36,593 bases of DNA from positions 1 through 36,593 of IMG/VR virus record IMGVR_UViG_3300025889_000380, one strand, 5' to 3'. The notes under the pieces are model-generated. The model was given only the letters and a program-made list of their open reading frames with translations. It did no database searches and had not been told where the DNA came from. The translations under genes were made by a program, and so were the position numbers. Origin of the DNA: a virus. Below are positions 13,445-21,508 of this stretch, in pieces. Each line of letters opens with the position of its first letter. Within the stretch, counting starts at the first letter, position 1.

Positions 13445-15936
13445 AATTTTATACTAATGTTCAATTGATTGGTAATCAGTTTTTGGTTCGTGGTGTAGAA
13501 AATGGAAAAAGATTTGAGATGCGAGATGAGTTCTTTCCAACTCTATTCGTAAAGACTAAAAAAGAATCAAAGTATAGAACATTAGGCGGAGAACTAGTAG
13601 AACCAATTAATCCGGGAACAGTTCGGGATTGTCGAGAGTTTTATAAGAAGTATGATGAAGTAGATGGATTTGAGATCTGTGGAAATGATCGTTATATCTA
13701 TCAATACATTTCCGAAAAGTATCCAGAAGATGAAATTAAGTTCGATATTAGCAAAATCAAACTTGTAACTCTGGATATTGAGGTTGCTTCTGAAGAGGGG
13801 TTCCCTGATGTAGAATCTTGTTCGGAAGAAATTCTTGCGATTACAATTCAAGATTATACGACTAAGAAGATCATTACTTGGGGAGTTAAACCTTTCAAGC
13901 ACAATAGAACTGATCTTACTTATCACTATTGTCCATCTGAGTATGAACTCCTCAATAATTTTATTAACTATTGGATGGTTGATGTTCCCGATGTGATTAC
14001 TGGATGGAATATTCAGATGTATGATATTCCATACATCTGCAAGCGATTGAACCGTGTTCTTGGTGAGAAACTAATGAAACGGTTTTCTAATTGGGGACTT
14101 GTTACTGAAGGCGAAGTTTATATCAATGGACGCAAGCACACTACCTTTGATGTTGGTGGATTAACTCAATTGGATTATCTTGATCTTTATAAGAAATTTA
14201 CTTATAAAGCACAAGAATCATATCGTCTAGATTACATTGCTGAAGTTGAATTGGGCCAGAAAAAACTTGATCACTCTGAGTTTGATACCTTCAAGGACTT
14301 CTACACTCAAGGATGGCAAAAGTTTATTGAATATAACATTGTTGACGTAGAACTTGTTGACCGTCTGGAAGACAAGATGAAACTGATTGAACTTGCACTT
14401 ACGATGGCATATGATGCCAAAGTGAATTATGCTGATGTTTTTTACCAGGTTCGTATGTGGGATAATATCATTTATAATTACCTTAAGAAACGTAATATTG
14501 TCATTCCTCCAAGGAATAAATCTAGGAAGGATGAAAAATATGCGGGGGCATATGTCAAGGAACCGATTCCTGGAAAGTATGACTGGGTTGTTTCTTTTGA
14601 TCTTAATTCTCTCTATCCCCATCTCATTATGCAATATAATATCTCACCAGAGACAATTCTCGAAGAGAAACATCCAACAGCAACTGTTGATAAAATCCTT
14701 AAAGGCGAGATAAACTTTGAACTTTATAAGGACTATGCTGTATGTGCCAACGGTGCCATGTATCGCAAAGACGTTCGTGGATTTCTTCCTGAGTTGATGG
14801 AGAAAATGTATCAGGACCGTGTTATCTTCAAGAAGAAGATGATCGAGGCAAAGAAAGAGTATGAGAAAACCAAGAATAAAGAACTGGTAAAAGAGATTGC
14901 TCGTTGTAATAATATTCAGATGGCAAAAAAGATTTCTCTCAACTCTGCTTATGGTGCCATTGGTAATCAATATTTTCGATACTATAAACTTGAGAATGCT
15001 GAAGCAATCACTCTGAGTGGTCAAGTGTCAATTCGATGGATTGAGGGAAAAATGAACTCTTATCTAAACAAGATTCTTAAAACGGGGGATGTTGATTATG
15101 TTATTGCTTCGGATACTGATTCTATTTACCTTAATATGGGTCCTTTGGTTGAAACTGTATACAAAGGAAGAGAGAAAACTACTGAAAGCATTGTCGCGTT
15201 CCTTGATAAGATCTGTCAGATGGAACTTGAAAAGTATATTGAAGGTTCTTACCAAGAATTGGCTACGTATGTGAATGCATATGATCAGAAGATGCAGATG
15301 AAGCGGGAGAATATTGCTGATCGTGGAATCTGGACTGCTAAGAAGCGATATATTCTTAATGTGTGGGATAGTGAAGGTGTCCGATATGAAGAACCTAAAC
15401 TAAAGATGATGGGAATTGAGGCAGTCAAATCTTCCACTCCTGCTCCTTGCCGCAAGATGATTAAAGATGCTCTTAAGTTGATGATGAGTGGAACTGAGGA
15501 TGATGTGATTGATTTTATTGAAAATGCAAGAAAGCAGTTTAGATCCCTTCCACCAGAGCAAATTTCATTTCCTCGTTCGGCATCTGATGTAGTTAAGTAT
15601 CAATCTTCTTCTGATATTTACATTAAAGGAACACCTATCCACGTTCGTGGAGCACTTCTGTTTAATCATTATATTAAGCAGAACAAACTAACAAACAAAT
15701 ACTCTCTTATTCAAAATGGAGAGAAGATTAAGTTCATCTATCTAAAGAAACCAAATACTATTCACGAGAATGTTATTTCTTTCATTCAGGAGTTTCCAAA
15801 AGAACTCAATCTTGACAAATATATAGATCATGAACTACAATTTGAGAAAGCATTTCTAGAACCACTTAAGATTATCCTTGATGCGATTGGGTGGAGTGTA
15901 GAAAAAACTGTAAACCTAGAATCTTTTTTTGCTTGA
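13441..15936 (+). CDS. gp43: gp43 family-B DNA polymerase
   Basis: This 831-aa protein carries the full family-B layout: the 3'-5' exonuclease motif with DIE (112-114), polymerase motif A DLNSLYP (387-393), motif B KISLNSAYG (497-505) and motif C SDTDSIY with the catalytic Asp pair (558 and 560). It replicates phage DNA with gp45, gp44/62, gp41 and gp61. T4 gp43 is 898 aa; the cyanophage forms are slightly shorter. The gene is intact and, unlike in some relatives, not interrupted. It starts in an ATGA overlap with the Sm-like gene and ends in a TGATG overlap with the next ORF. Confidence 0.96.
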   Translation: MKFYTNVQLIGNQFLVRGVENGKRFEMRDEFFPTLFVKTKKESKYRTLGGELVEPINPGTVRDCREFYKKYDEVDGFEICGNDRYIYQYISEKYPEDEIKFDISKIKLVTLDIEVASEEGFPDVESCSEEILAITIQDYTTKKIITWGVKPFKHNRTDLTYHYCPSEYELLNNFINYWMVDVPDVITGWNIQMYDIPYICKRLNRVLGEKLMKRFSNWGLVTEGEVYINGRKHTTFDVGGLTQLDYLDLYKKFTYKAQESYRLDYIAEVELGQKKLDHSEFDTFKDFYTQGWQKFIEYNIVDVELVDRLEDKMKLIELALTMAYDAKVNYADVFYQVRMWDNIIYNYLKKRNIVIPPRNKSRKDEKYAGAYVKEPIPGKYDWVVSFDLNSLYPHLIMQYNISPETILEEKHPTATVDKILKGEINFELYKDYAVCANGAMYRKDVRGFLPELMEKMYQDRVIFKKKMIEAKKEYEKTKNKELVKEIARCNNIQMAKKISLNSAYGAIGNQYFRYYKLENAEAITLSGQVSIRWIEGKMNSYLNKILKTGDVDYVIASDTDSIYLNMGPLVETVYKGREKTTESIVAFLDKICQMELEKYIEGSYQELATYVNAYDQKMQMKRENIADRGIWTAKKRYILNVWDSEGVRYEEPKLKMMGIEAVKSSTPAPCRKMIKDALKLMMSGTEDDVIDFIENARKQFRSLPPEQISFPRSASDVVKYQSSSDIYIKGTPIHVRGALLFNHYIKQNKLTNKYSLIQNGEKIKFIYLKKPNTIHENVISFIQEFPKELNLDKYIDHELQFEKAFLEPLKIILDAIGWSVEKTVNLESFFA
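15812..15841 (+). promoter_or_regulatory. sigma-70-type promoter inside gp43 end (TTGACA-18-TACAAT)
   Basis: TTGACA (15812-15817) and TACAAT (15836-15841) are spaced by 18 bases within the end of gp43, about 95 bases before the 54-aa ORF and 260 before uvsX. Confidence 0.5.
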
Positions 15937-16100
15937 TGGACTTGCCTATTGACGACAAAGAACTGAATACTATTGTTAATGCAATGACTCTTGGCGGAGA
16001 CACTGCATTGTTTCAAAAACTTAAACTTGTAAAAGAACTTAGAGAACAAGGTTTGCCTTATAAAAAAATACTTCGTGAACAATACGGGATGGTAGCGTGA
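15936..16100 (+). CDS. small conserved-position hypothetical protein (54 aa)
   Basis: This 54-aa ORF (MDLPIDDKELNTIVNAMTLG) overlaps the gp43 stop by one base and the uvsX ATG by one base. It is helical and mildly basic towards the C-terminus (KLVKELREQGLPYKKILREQ), which could bind nucleic acid or a partner. Its place between polymerase and recombinase and the perfect coupling suggest a real replication-linked gene. I recognise no family. Confidence 0.65.
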   Translation: MDLPIDDKELNTIVNAMTLGGDTALFQKLKLVKELREQGLPYKKILREQYGMVA

Positions 16101-17107
16101 TGGATTTTCTTAAAGATATTGTAAAAGAGATTGGTGATGACTTTACTAAGTTAGCATCAGACATTGATGAGACTGAAACATATGTTGATACGGGTTCATA
16201 CATTTTTAATGCACTGGTTTCAGGTAGCATATTTGGTGGTGTATCTGGGAATAAGATTACTGCTATTGCTGGAGAGTCTTCTACTGGAAAGACTTTCTTC
16301 TCTCTCGCTGTGGTTAAGAATTTTCTTGATACTCACCCCGATGGTTATTGCCTCTACTTTGATACTGAAGCCGCTATTACCAAATCACTTGTAGAATCTC
16401 GTGGAATTGATACTACTCGTCTGGTTGTTGTAAATGTTGTTACTATTGAGGAGTTTCGCACAAAAGCACTCAAAGCCGTAGATATATATTTGAAGGCTCC
16501 AGTACAAGAACGCAAACCTTGTATGTTTGTGTTGGATTCTCTGGGAATGCTTTCTACAAGCAAAGAAATCAATGATGCACTGAATGAAAAAGAAGTGAGG
16601 GATATGACTAAATCCCAACTCATCAAAGGTGCATTCCGAATGCTCACACTCAAACTAGGTCAAGCAAATGTCCCGCTCATTGTCACAAATCATACATACG
16701 ATGTCATCGGAGCTTATGTACCAACGAAAGAAATGGGGGGAGGTTCTGGACTCAAATACGCAGCAAGTACGATCATTTATCTCAGCAAAAAGAAAGAAAA
16801 GGATGGAACGGAAGTGGTCGGAAATATTATCAAGGCTAAGACTGCTAAATCGCGTTTAAGTAAGGAGAATAAGGACGTTGAAATCCGTTTATTTTATGAT
16901 GAGCGTGGTCTTGATCGCTATTATGGTCTTTTGGAACTCGGGGAACTCGGCGGACTTTGGAAAAATGTTGCGGGCCGTTATGAGATTGATGGTAAGAAAC
17001 TTTATGCTAAACAGATTCTAAAAGAACCTAAAGTATATTTCACTGAAGAAGTGATGCAACAACTTGATCAAATTGCACGAAAGGAATTTAGTTATGGAGA
17101 AAGTTGA
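16100..17107 (+). CDS. uvsX: UvsX RecA-like recombinase
   Basis: This 335-aa protein is a RecA-fold recombinase with Walker A GESSTGKT (58-65), a Walker B-like MFVLDSLGML and an L2-region segment with GGGSGLKYAAS. In T4 UvsX catalyses strand exchange and starts recombination-dependent replication. I use ATG 16100 (MDFLKDIVKEIGDDF); GTG at 16097 would add one residue. It sits between the small ORF and the helicase gene gp41, whose start it overlaps by 14 bases. Length is somewhat below T4 UvsX (391 aa), as expected for cyanophages. Confidence 0.94.
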   Translation: MDFLKDIVKEIGDDFTKLASDIDETETYVDTGSYIFNALVSGSIFGGVSGNKITAIAGESSTGKTFFSLAVVKNFLDTHPDGYCLYFDTEAAITKSLVESRGIDTTRLVVVNVVTIEEFRTKALKAVDIYLKAPVQERKPCMFVLDSLGMLSTSKEINDALNEKEVRDMTKSQLIKGAFRMLTLKLGQANVPLIVTNHTYDVIGAYVPTKEMGGGSGLKYAASTIIYLSKKKEKDGTEVVGNIIKAKTAKSRLSKENKDVEIRLFYDERGLDRYYGLLELGELGGLWKNVAGRYEIDGKKLYAKQILKEPKVYFTEEVMQQLDQIARKEFSYGES

Positions 17108-18425
17108 GTTTCTAGTTCTTAGAAACCTTTTACACAATGAGCAATATGTGAGGAAAGTAATTCCTTTTATTAAATCTGAATATTTTGAAGATCAAAATCA
17201 AAAGATTGTATTTGAAGAAATCTTAAAATTTGTCCAGCAATATAATCAACCAGCAACAAAAGAAGTTCTTTGCATTGAAGTAGAAAATCGTCAAGACATC
17301 AATGAAACTTCCTTCAAAGAAATCACTCAAATCATTAGTTATCTTGAGGATGAACCATCTGAATTTAACTGGTTAGTTGATACCACTGAAAAGTGGTGTA
17401 GAGATCGTGCCATTTATCTTGCTCTTATGGAATCAATCCATATTGCAGATGGTAAAGATGAAAAGAAAAATCGTGATAGCATTCCTTCTATCCTTTCTGA
17501 TGCTCTTGCTGTAAGTTTTGACACTCACATTGGACACGATTATCTTCTTGATTATGAAAAACGTTACGAATCATATCACAAGAAGGAAGAAAAAATTGAA
17601 TTTGACCTTGAGTATTTTAACAAAATCACAAAAGGTGGTATACCCAATAAAACTCTCAATATTGCTCTTGCTGGTACGGGTGTAGGAAAAAGTCTTTTTA
17701 TGTGCCACGTTGCTTCTTCTGTTCTGTTGCAAGGTAAGAACGTTTTGTACATTACTCTTGAAATGGCAGAAGAACGAATTGCCGAAAGAATTGATGCAAA
17801 CCTCCTGAATGTTCCCATTCAGGACATCGTAGAACTTCCTAAGCAGATGTTTGAAACTAAAGTCAACAATATTGCCAAAAAAACTCAAGGTCAACTAATT
17901 ATTAAAGAGTATCCAACTGCTTCTGCTCATGCAGGACACTTTAAGTCACTTCTTAATGAACTTGCACTTAAGAAGTCATTTAGACCTGATATTATCTTTA
18001 TTGATTATCTCAATATTTGTGCTTCCTCTAGGTATAGGGGAAATAGTAATATCAATTCTTATACTTTCGTCAAGGCAATCGCAGAAGAACTTCGTGGTCT
18101 TGCTGTAGAATTTAATGTTCCTATTGTAAGTGCTACTCAGACAACTCGTTCAGGGTATTGCTTGGATTTGAAAACACAAGTTCAAACACCGCAAGGACTG
18201 AAAGAACTTTCAAATATTCAAGTTGGAGATTTGTTGCTTTCAAATACTGGTTATAATGAAGTTCTAAATGTCTTCCCAAAATCTAAAAAGAAATCTTATA
18301 AGATTACTTTGGAAGATGGTAAAGAAATCATTTGTAGTGAAGAACACTTGTTCCCAACTCAAAATAGTGAAGTGAATATCAAAGGGGGTTTGAAAGAAGG
18401 TATGTGTCTTTATGTGAATGAATAG
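17094..18425 (+). CDS. gp41: gp41 replicative helicase N-part fused to N-half of a split intein
   Basis: Residues 1-355 are the first three quarters of the DnaB-family helicase gp41: an N-terminal helical domain, Walker A GTGVGKS (194-200), Walker B-like FIDY (302-305) and the H3-type VSATQTTRSGY. At Cys356 the protein changes into an 88-aa intein N-half (see 18159-18422) and stops. The rest of the helicase is encoded 1.4 kb downstream at 19802. Splicing in trans would give a 458-aa helicase, close to T4 gp41 (475 aa). The break lies within conserved motor motifs, so the unspliced N-part cannot be an active helicase. The start is ATG 17094 (MEKVEFLVLRNLL), overlapping the uvsX end by 14 bases. 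Confidence 0.95.
   Translation: MEKVEFLVLRNLLHNEQYVRKVIPFIKSEYFEDQNQKIVFEEILKFVQQYNQPATKEVLCIEVENRQDINETSFKEITQIISYLEDEPSEFNWLVDTTEKWCRDRAIYLALMESIHIADGKDEKKNRDSIPSILSDALAVSFDTHIGHDYLLDYEKRYESYHKKEEKIEFDLEYFNKITKGGIPNKTLNIALAGTGVGKSLFMCHVASSVLLQGKNVLYITLEMAEERIAERIDANLLNVPIQDIVELPKQMFETKVNNIAKKTQGQLIIKEYPTASAHAGHFKSLLNELALKKSFRPDIIFIDYLNICASSRYRGNSNINSYTFVKAIAEELRGLAVEFNVPIVSATQTTRSGYCLDLKTQVQTPQGLKELSNIQVGDLLLSNTGYNEVLNVFPKSKKKSYKITLEDGKEIICSEEHLFPTQNSEVNIKGGLKEGMCLYVNE
18159..18422 (+). other. split intein N-half (gp41-1 type IntN, 88 aa)
   Basis: The segment begins with the nucleophile Cys (CLDLKTQVQTPQG, block A) directly after the extein residues SGY and includes a block-B-like CSEEHLFPT with the conserved His. 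It ends at the TAG stop after 88 residues. The start, length and nearly all residues agree with my memory of gp41-1, a very fast split intein first described from marine metagenome data; a few residues differ (for example Leu in PQGLKEL). Splicing activity is inferred from the intact catalytic residues. Confidence 0.92.
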
Positions 18426-18430
18426 TATGT

Positions 18431-18470
18431 GTAAGTTATACTTCTTATAAATAATAGTAGTATAACTTAC
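18431..18470 (+). repeat. 12-bp perfect inverted repeat enclosing a late promoter
   Basis: GTAAGTTATACT (18431-18442) and AGTATAACTTAC (18459-18470) are perfect complements. The 16-nt loop contains the late box. The right arm ends 4 bases before the endonuclease ATG, covering the ribosome-binding region. In read-through RNA the start would be masked; in late RNA starting inside the repeat the left arm is missing. Confidence 0.85.
18446..18453 (+). promoter_or_regulatory. late promoter box TATAAATA within hairpin loop
   Basis: TATAAATA lies in the loop of the 18431-18470 inverted repeat, 21 bases before the endonuclease ATG at 18475. Confidence 0.65.
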
Positions 18471-18474
18471 TGAT

Positions 18475-19239
18475 ATGAAAGTAAAGATTTATCTAATTAC
18501 CAACACAGCAGTCAATCCGCATATGTATTATGTTGGATTGACTAAAAATGAATTGGATAGAAGATTACAAGAACATATTACTCTTGGAAGGCACGAAGGA
18601 AATAAACTTCTATCTGATGCTATTATTGAATATGGTAAAAGAAACTTTACTATTGAGGTGATAGAAGAAGTTGATGAAAGTGAAGCAAGAATGAAAGAAG
18701 ATTATTATATCCGTAAATACAAATCTCATTGTATGGATGGATGTGGATATAATATGAGATATGAAACTTGTAATTATGAGAAACACTATCACGGGGCAAA
18801 TCAAGAACAAATAGAAGAGAATATTAGAAACGGAAGGGCGTGGAACTATGGAATAAGTTTTTCTACACAATCAAAAGAAAAAATGATAAAAACTAAAAAA
18901 CATAGATACTCTCTTGGTTTATACACAAAATTCAATACGAATCATTCACAAGAAACTAAAAATAAAATAGCAGAGAGTAAAAGAGGGAAAAAACTTACAG
19001 AGGAACATAAAAATAAAATAGCAGAATGTTCTTCTGGCAGAACTTGGATACATAAAAAAGATTTAAAAGAAAGAAAATTTATCAAAAAAAAAGAAATTAA
19101 TCTTTACTTATTGAATGGTTGGGAAAGTGGAAAAGGTGTTATTTGGATTAATAATGTGGTAGAATGTTTATGTGTTGATATTTGGGATTATGAAAATTAT
19201 ACTGAAAAAGGATTTGTTTGTGGGAGGATTAAAAAATGA
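18475..19239 (+). CDS. GIY-YIG homing endonuclease inside the split gp41 locus
   Basis: This 254-aa protein has an N-terminal GIY-YIG core (KIYLITNT, then MYYVGLTKNELDRRLQEH, with the conserved Glu in ARMKEDYYIRKY). It is followed by NUMOD3-like repeats (SQETKNKIAESKRGKKLTEE) and a C-terminal tail ending WINNVVECLCVDIW then GFVCGRIKK, a degenerate version of the tail module seen in the 817 and 22896 proteins. It lies between the two halves of gp41, where an endonuclease would be expected to spread the fractured allele. Its TGA overlaps the next ATG. It is very AT-rich, like the other endonuclease genes. Confidence 0.88.
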   Translation: MKVKIYLITNTAVNPHMYYVGLTKNELDRRLQEHITLGRHEGNKLLSDAIIEYGKRNFTIEVIEEVDESEARMKEDYYIRKYKSHCMDGCGYNMRYETCNYEKHYHGANQEQIEENIRNGRAWNYGISFSTQSKEKMIKTKKHRYSLGLYTKFNTNHSQETKNKIAESKRGKKLTEEHKNKIAECSSGRTWIHKKDLKERKFIKKKEINLYLLNGWESGKGVIWINNVVECLCVDIWDYENYTEKGFVCGRIKK

Positions 19240-19799
19240 CTAAAACTTATGAATACAACGAAAACCTTGCGATTACAGATGAAGACACTCATAAGACATT
19301 AGTGTCTCATTTCAATCAAATTCAAGAGTTTGGAGAAAACAAAAAGTTTGAATGGGAAGACGAACCTATTCCAGAAGAAAACTATTGTATCACTTTTGAT
19401 TTTGATGAGTGGTTAGAGAATTCACTTTCCTCTATGAAAAATAATTATGAATATTTTAAAGAAGAGGAACCAGAAAATCTAAAAGAGAATACGATTGGTT
19501 ATGTAAATCAAATCAAAGATTATATTGATGGATTTCTTTTGGGCACAACTGCTCTTTATAACCGAAAAAGTATTGAAGCAAAAACTTATAAAGTTGAGGG
19601 TGAGAACTTTGATGAGATTGTGAAGTTTGTGAAAGAACTCAAAGAAAATAACGAGATGGTGTTTCTTTATGAGGTTTCTTATACTCCTGCAAGAACAGAA
19701 ACATTAGTTGTTGAAAAGAAACACGGAAGTACAAATTATACTGAAACTTATCCTCAATCAGTTGCTTTTTATAAACTTCGTTATGTTATTTTGAATTGA
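19236..19799 (+). CDS. unknown acidic protein in the split gp41 cassette (187 aa)
   Basis: This ORF begins in an ATGA overlap with the GIY-YIG gene and ends 2 bases before the ATG of the gp41 C-part, so translation may be coupled across all three. The protein is acidic in its first half (WEDEPIPEENYCITFDFDEW) and helical in the middle; the C-terminal half has alternating strands (MVFLYEVSYTPARTETLVVE). I recognise no domain. It could be an accessory factor of the endonuclease, a cargo gene, or a phage gene that was once next to gp41. It has no late box of its own. Confidence 0.75.
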   Translation: MTKTYEYNENLAITDEDTHKTLVSHFNQIQEFGENKKFEWEDEPIPEENYCITFDFDEWLENSLSSMKNNYEYFKEEEPENLKENTIGYVNQIKDYIDGFLLGTTALYNRKSIEAKTYKVEGENFDEIVKFVKELKENNEMVFLYEVSYTPARTETLVVEKKHGSTNYTETYPQSVAFYKLRYVILN

Positions 19800-19801
19800 A
19801 A

Positions 19802-19912
19802 ATGTTATTGAAAAAAATTCTAAAAATTGAAGAACTTGACGAAAGAGAACTTATAGATATTGAAGTGTCTGGAAATCATTTGTTTTATGCGAATGATATT
19901 CTCACACATAAT
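19802..19912 (+). other. split intein C-half (gp41-1 type IntC, 37 aa)
   Basis: The segment runs from MLLKKILKIEELDERELI to the C-terminal Asn, with block F (DIEVSGNHLFYANDI) and block G (LTHN) followed by the +1 nucleophile Ser. All catalytic residues needed for trans-splicing are present. Length and sequence match gp41-1 IntC as I recall it, apart from one residue near the N-terminus. Confidence 0.92.
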
Positions 19913-20224
19913 AGTAGTTCTGATGTAGAATTAACAGATACTTCGGAATCATTTGGTTTGCCTGCTACTGCTGACTTGATGTTTGCTTTGATTAGTACCG
20001 AAGAACTTGAAGGACTTGGACAGATTCTTGTAAAACAACTTAAGAATCGTTATAATGACCCTACCATTCATAAACGTTTTGTGATTGGTATTGATAGGGC
20101 TAAAATGCGTCTTTATGATTGTGAACAATCTGCTCAGCAAGACATCCTTGACAATGGAAAGGATGAAGAGTATGATTATGAAGAAAAGAAACCTAAAAAA
20201 ACATTTGAGGGATTTAAATTCTAA
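19802..20224 (+). CDS. gp41: C-half of split intein fused to gp41 helicase C-part
   Basis: The first 37 residues are the intein C-half, ending in the diagnostic THN, followed by extein Ser (SSSDVELTDTSESFGL). The 103 residues after it complete the gp41 motor domain: the DTSESFGLPATADLMF segment, LVKQLKNRYNDP and RFVIGIDRAKMRLYD, then an acidic/basic tail ending FEGFKF. I use ATG 19802; TTG 19796 would add two residues. The start is 2 bases from the preceding stop with a weak ribosome site, so translation may depend on coupling. The stop overlaps the mazG ATG (TAATG). Confidence 0.94.
   Translation: MLLKKILKIEELDERELIDIEVSGNHLFYANDILTHNSSSDVELTDTSESFGLPATADLMFALISTEELEGLGQILVKQLKNRYNDPTIHKRFVIGIDRAKMRLYDCEQSAQQDILDNGKDEEYDYEEKKPKKTFEGFKF
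20148..20176 (+). promoter_or_regulatory. sigma-70-type promoter inside gp41 C-part (TTGACA-17-TATGAT)
   Basis: TTGACA (20148-20153) and TATGAT (20171-20176) with a 17-base spacer lie 48 bases before mazG, in the tail of the gp41 coding region. Confidence 0.55.
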
Positions 20225-20643
20225 TGACTGATAAAAAAGTTATTGATAGTGATAAGTATATTGAGTTTGTTCGTCAAACTACAAGTCCTGCAAGTAGTGA
20301 CTTTCCACAACTTCTTGGAAGGATGACTGAACTTGAAGCAACTTATGATGCTGATGTTCCTCGTTTGCTGACTGCTGCTCTTGGTATGAGTGCTGAATGT
20401 GGAGAACTGGTGGAAATTATCAAGAAAATTCTACTGCAGGGAAAATCATATAATGAAGACAATGTTATCCACATGAAAAAAGAAGCAGGTGATGTACTTT
20501 GGTATATGTCTCAACTTTGTATTGCATTAAACACTACATTTGAGGAATTGATGGAAATTAATTATCAAAAACTGTCTGCAAGATATCCAGAAGGAACTTT
20601 TTCTGTCTATAAGTCAGAAAATAGGGCAGAAGGAGATATTTAA
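20224..20643 (+). CDS. mazG: MazG-like nucleotide pyrophosphohydrolase
   Basis: This 139-aa all-helical protein shows the MazG/dUTPase-like pattern of acidic helices: GMSAECGELVEIIKK (ExxE) and KKEAGDVLWYMSQLC (ExxD), followed by FEELMEINYQKLSARYP. Family members hydrolyse NTPs or dNTPs to monophosphates. In cyanophages MazG has been proposed to lower (p)ppGpp or to recycle nucleotides from host DNA; biochemical support for these ideas is mixed. It overlaps the gp41 stop by one base and has a likely early promoter upstream. Confidence 0.88.
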   Translation: MTDKKVIDSDKYIEFVRQTTSPASSDFPQLLGRMTELEATYDADVPRLLTAALGMSAECGELVEIIKKILLQGKSYNEDNVIHMKKEAGDVLWYMSQLCIALNTTFEELMEINYQKLSARYPEGTFSVYKSENRAEGDI

Positions 20644-20655
20644 TAATAAAAAAAA

Positions 20656-21270
20656 ATGAATACTTGGAAATCCATTTCTTCTTTGGAACATAGATATGAA
20701 CTTTGCTTGGAAACTAAAGAAGTTAGAATTACAAAAAACCATAAACTTCTGAAAATTAACAAACTGGGACATTATAATTCTTCTTGGGGATTGGGAGTTT
20801 CTGGATCAAAATATAAGTGGGGAAGATCAGTAGGATCTTTAATGGATGAAGTATTTCCTTTTTGGTGGATACGCGATTTAAATCCACAAGAAGAATGTAA
20901 AGAAATATATGGATTTCCAGGATATTATATTACAACAGAGGGAAGAGTTTATTCAACTCGTTCACATAGATGGATAGAAGGTAAATACAAATCTCCATAT
21001 TATTATTTTGTAGTTTTATATAAAGATAATAAAAAATGTAAACAACATATTCATTCTCTTGTTGGAAGAAATTTTTTATCTGAATATGAACGAGGAATGT
21101 TCATTTTACATAAAGATGAAACACTACCATATCCAGAAATAAATTATTTACATAATCTTTGGGTTGGGACATGTAAAGATAATAATATTGACAGGTGTAA
21201 AAAAGGGAGAAGTGGTGGTTGGATGGTGGGAAAAATTTATGATGGAGTTTTGCAAACTGGTATTTTATAA
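20656..21270 (+). CDS. NUMOD4/HNH homing endonuclease
   Basis: This 204-aa protein has a central NUMOD4-like segment (EECKEIYGFPGYYITTEGRV) and a compact HNH module (GMFILHKDETLPYPEI, then LHNLWVGTCKDNNIDRCKKG). The histidine in ILHKD and the Asn-Leu-Trp segment match phage HNH proteins. The N-terminal 90 residues repeat a weaker version of the NUMOD4 pattern (HRYELCLETKEVRITKNHKL). It starts 12 bases after mazG; no late box or inverted repeat was found upstream, unlike the other HNH genes here. Confidence 0.75.
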   Translation: MNTWKSISSLEHRYELCLETKEVRITKNHKLLKINKLGHYNSSWGLGVSGSKYKWGRSVGSLMDEVFPFWWIRDLNPQEECKEIYGFPGYYITTEGRVYSTRSHRWIEGKYKSPYYYFVVLYKDNKKCKQHIHSLVGRNFLSEYERGMFILHKDETLPYPEINYLHNLWVGTCKDNNIDRCKKGRSGGWMVGKIYDGVLQTGIL

Positions 21271-21284
21271 AAAGGAGAAAATCT

Positions 21285-21461
21285 ATGAGCAAAAAAGTAA
21301 CTATTGAATTGGATGTGCGTTCTGCAGCCGCAGTTCGCCAAGTACTTTTTGATGCACAAAAAGGATATACAGTGGATATTAACACAACACCCACTCGTAT
21401 TTTTGAAATTCGTGAAGTAATTGCTGACCTTGATGATTCAATCAGTCAAGTAGTTGAGTGA
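21285..21461 (+). CDS. small hypothetical protein (58 aa)
   Basis: This 58-aa ORF starts MSKKVTIELDVRSAAAVRQV with a strong AAAGGAG ribosome site 7 bases upstream. The predicted fold is strand-helix-strand-helix: a beta strand, an Ala-rich helix (VRQVLFDAQKGYTV) and a final helix (REVIADLDDSISQVVE). I recognise no named family; its good start, codon use and terminator argue for a real gene. Confidence 0.7.
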   Translation: MSKKVTIELDVRSAAAVRQVLFDAQKGYTVDINTTPTRIFEIREVIADLDDSISQVVE

Positions 21462-21480
21462 CCCTTCGGGGTCTTTTTTT
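21460..21480 (+). terminator. rho-independent terminator with TTCG loop
   Basis: GACCC / GGGTC closes a TTCG tetraloop and is followed by seven T. It overlaps the stop codon of the 58-aa gene. Confidence 0.88.
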
Positions 21481-21488
21481 TATAAATA
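21481..21488 (+). promoter_or_regulatory. late promoter box TATAAATA
   Basis: TATAAATA comes directly after the terminator T-run, 20 bases before the start of the packaged-like protein at 21509. Confidence 0.65.
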
Positions 21489-21508
21489 ATTGAAAAAGTA
21501 TTTGTAAA

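Noticed and set aside
17094-20224. gp41 as a frameshifted pseudogene or a gene interrupted by a group I intron
   Set aside because: Both coding parts carry intact, complementary intein halves with all splice residues, and the break is exactly at SGY/SSS. No intron core is visible between the parts.
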